Assembly: GCA_004359425.1 (NCBI GenBank)
Contig: PTEU01000001.1
Span: 1,836,098-1,900,097 of the forward strand
From: Ideonella sp. MAG2
GTDB taxonomy: Bacteria > Pseudomonadota > Gammaproteobacteria > Burkholderiales > Burkholderiaceae_C
DNA: 64,000 nucleotides
Direction of reading: 5' to 3'
The translations under genes and the position numbers were made by a program. The notes beneath the pieces are model-generated. The model was not told where the DNA came from. It saw only the letters and a list, made by a program, of their open reading frames with translations, and made no database searches. Below are positions 63,843 to 64,000 of the stretch, piece after piece (within the stretch, counting starts at the first letter, position 1; the number at the start of each line of letters is the position of its first letter).

Positions 63843-64000
63843 TCAGGTCTTGGGCAGGGTCACGCCGCGTTGGCCCTGGTATTTGCCGCCTCGGTCTTTG
63901 TAGCTGGTCTCGCAGATCTCGTCGCTCTCAAAAAACAGCACCTGGGCACAGCCTTCGCCTGCGTAAATCTTGGCGGGCAGTGGGGTGGTGTTAGAGAACT
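63843..64000 (-). CDS. dcd: dCTP deaminase, C-terminal end only
   Basis: The last 51 codons are visible; the start is outside the right edge. [28 protein letters not shown] and the final V-T-L-P-K-T are the normal end of dCTP deaminase, which makes dUTP for thymidylate synthesis. The Y-Q and Q-G residues near the end contact the nucleotide in the family. Confidence 0.93.
   Translation of the reverse strand, partial: FSNTTPLPAKIYAGEGCAQVLFFESDEICETSYKDRGGKYQGQRGVTLPKT

Overview
The window reads as chromosomal DNA of a GC-rich betaproteobacterium, most likely Burkholderiales and probably Comamonadaceae-like. The basis is the gene content and family mix: an orphan Bug/TctC binding protein, DUF1631, DUF2145, YceH, a hemC-hemD-hemX-hemY cluster, a DUF4212 plus VC_2705-type symporter pair and an AlgZ/AlgR-argH block. 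This placement is inferred from families; no 16S gene is present. Almost all of the DNA is coding, with short gaps and many 4-base start/stop overlaps.

Layout. 0-0.3 kb: 5' part of a YbaK-type tRNA deacylase. 0.4-7.5 kb: a LysR regulator divergent from a minus-strand operon (PrpF/GalD-type isomerase, Bug binding protein, FAS1-like hydratase, class III CoA transferase, CitE-like lyase, fumarase-superfamily lyase). The set fits breakdown of a C5 dicarboxylate such as itaconate or mesaconate through citramalyl-CoA. 7.6-18.4 kb: a Tas-like aldo-keto reductase, a lipoprotein, a DUF2975/HTH pair, a diguanylate cyclase, an acyl-CoA synthetase, a CheB-CheR-PAS protein with a histidine kinase, and an alpha/beta hydrolase. 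18.5-21.3 kb: sodium/solute symporter operon. 21.5-26.5 kb: prfB with its programmed frameshift, pepN, fbp, tRNA-Thr. 26.6-34.5 kb: DUF1631, two exported proteins, nitroreductase, thioesterase, YceH, SDR, ETF-QO. 34.5-39.3 kb: a small conserved protein, tRNA-Arg and the heme operon. 39.3-43.6 kb: ppc, a broken reductase, a DJ-1/PfpI protein and a LysR. 43.5-53 kb: DUF1501/DUF1800, a DSD1-type PLP enzyme, an unknown membrane-anchored protein, AlgZ/AlgR-like two-component genes and argH. 53-59.9 kb: two DUF5666 lipoproteins flanking DUF6502, an SOS-type dinB, DUF454, bacteriohemerythrin, LysR. 60-64 kb: LldD-type oxidase, an unusual 730-bp repeat structure, DUF1801, zinc metallopeptidase, a small unknown gene and the end of dcd.

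Three places look like broken or rearranged genes. The fumarase-superfamily lyase at 369-1364 lacks an internal block of about 118 residues that holds the catalytic signature. ppc has lost its C-terminal quarter and is joined to the 5' part of a convergent NADP-binding reductase gene. The isomerase and binding-protein genes near 5.4 kb read as one ORF, apparently through one extra base in a T run. Each could be real or an assembly or sequencing artefact.

The best candidate for something undescribed is 61257-62004: a perfect 67-bp inverted repeat enclosing two units spaced exactly 300 bp apart, with a third inverted copy of the unit end and no convincing gene.
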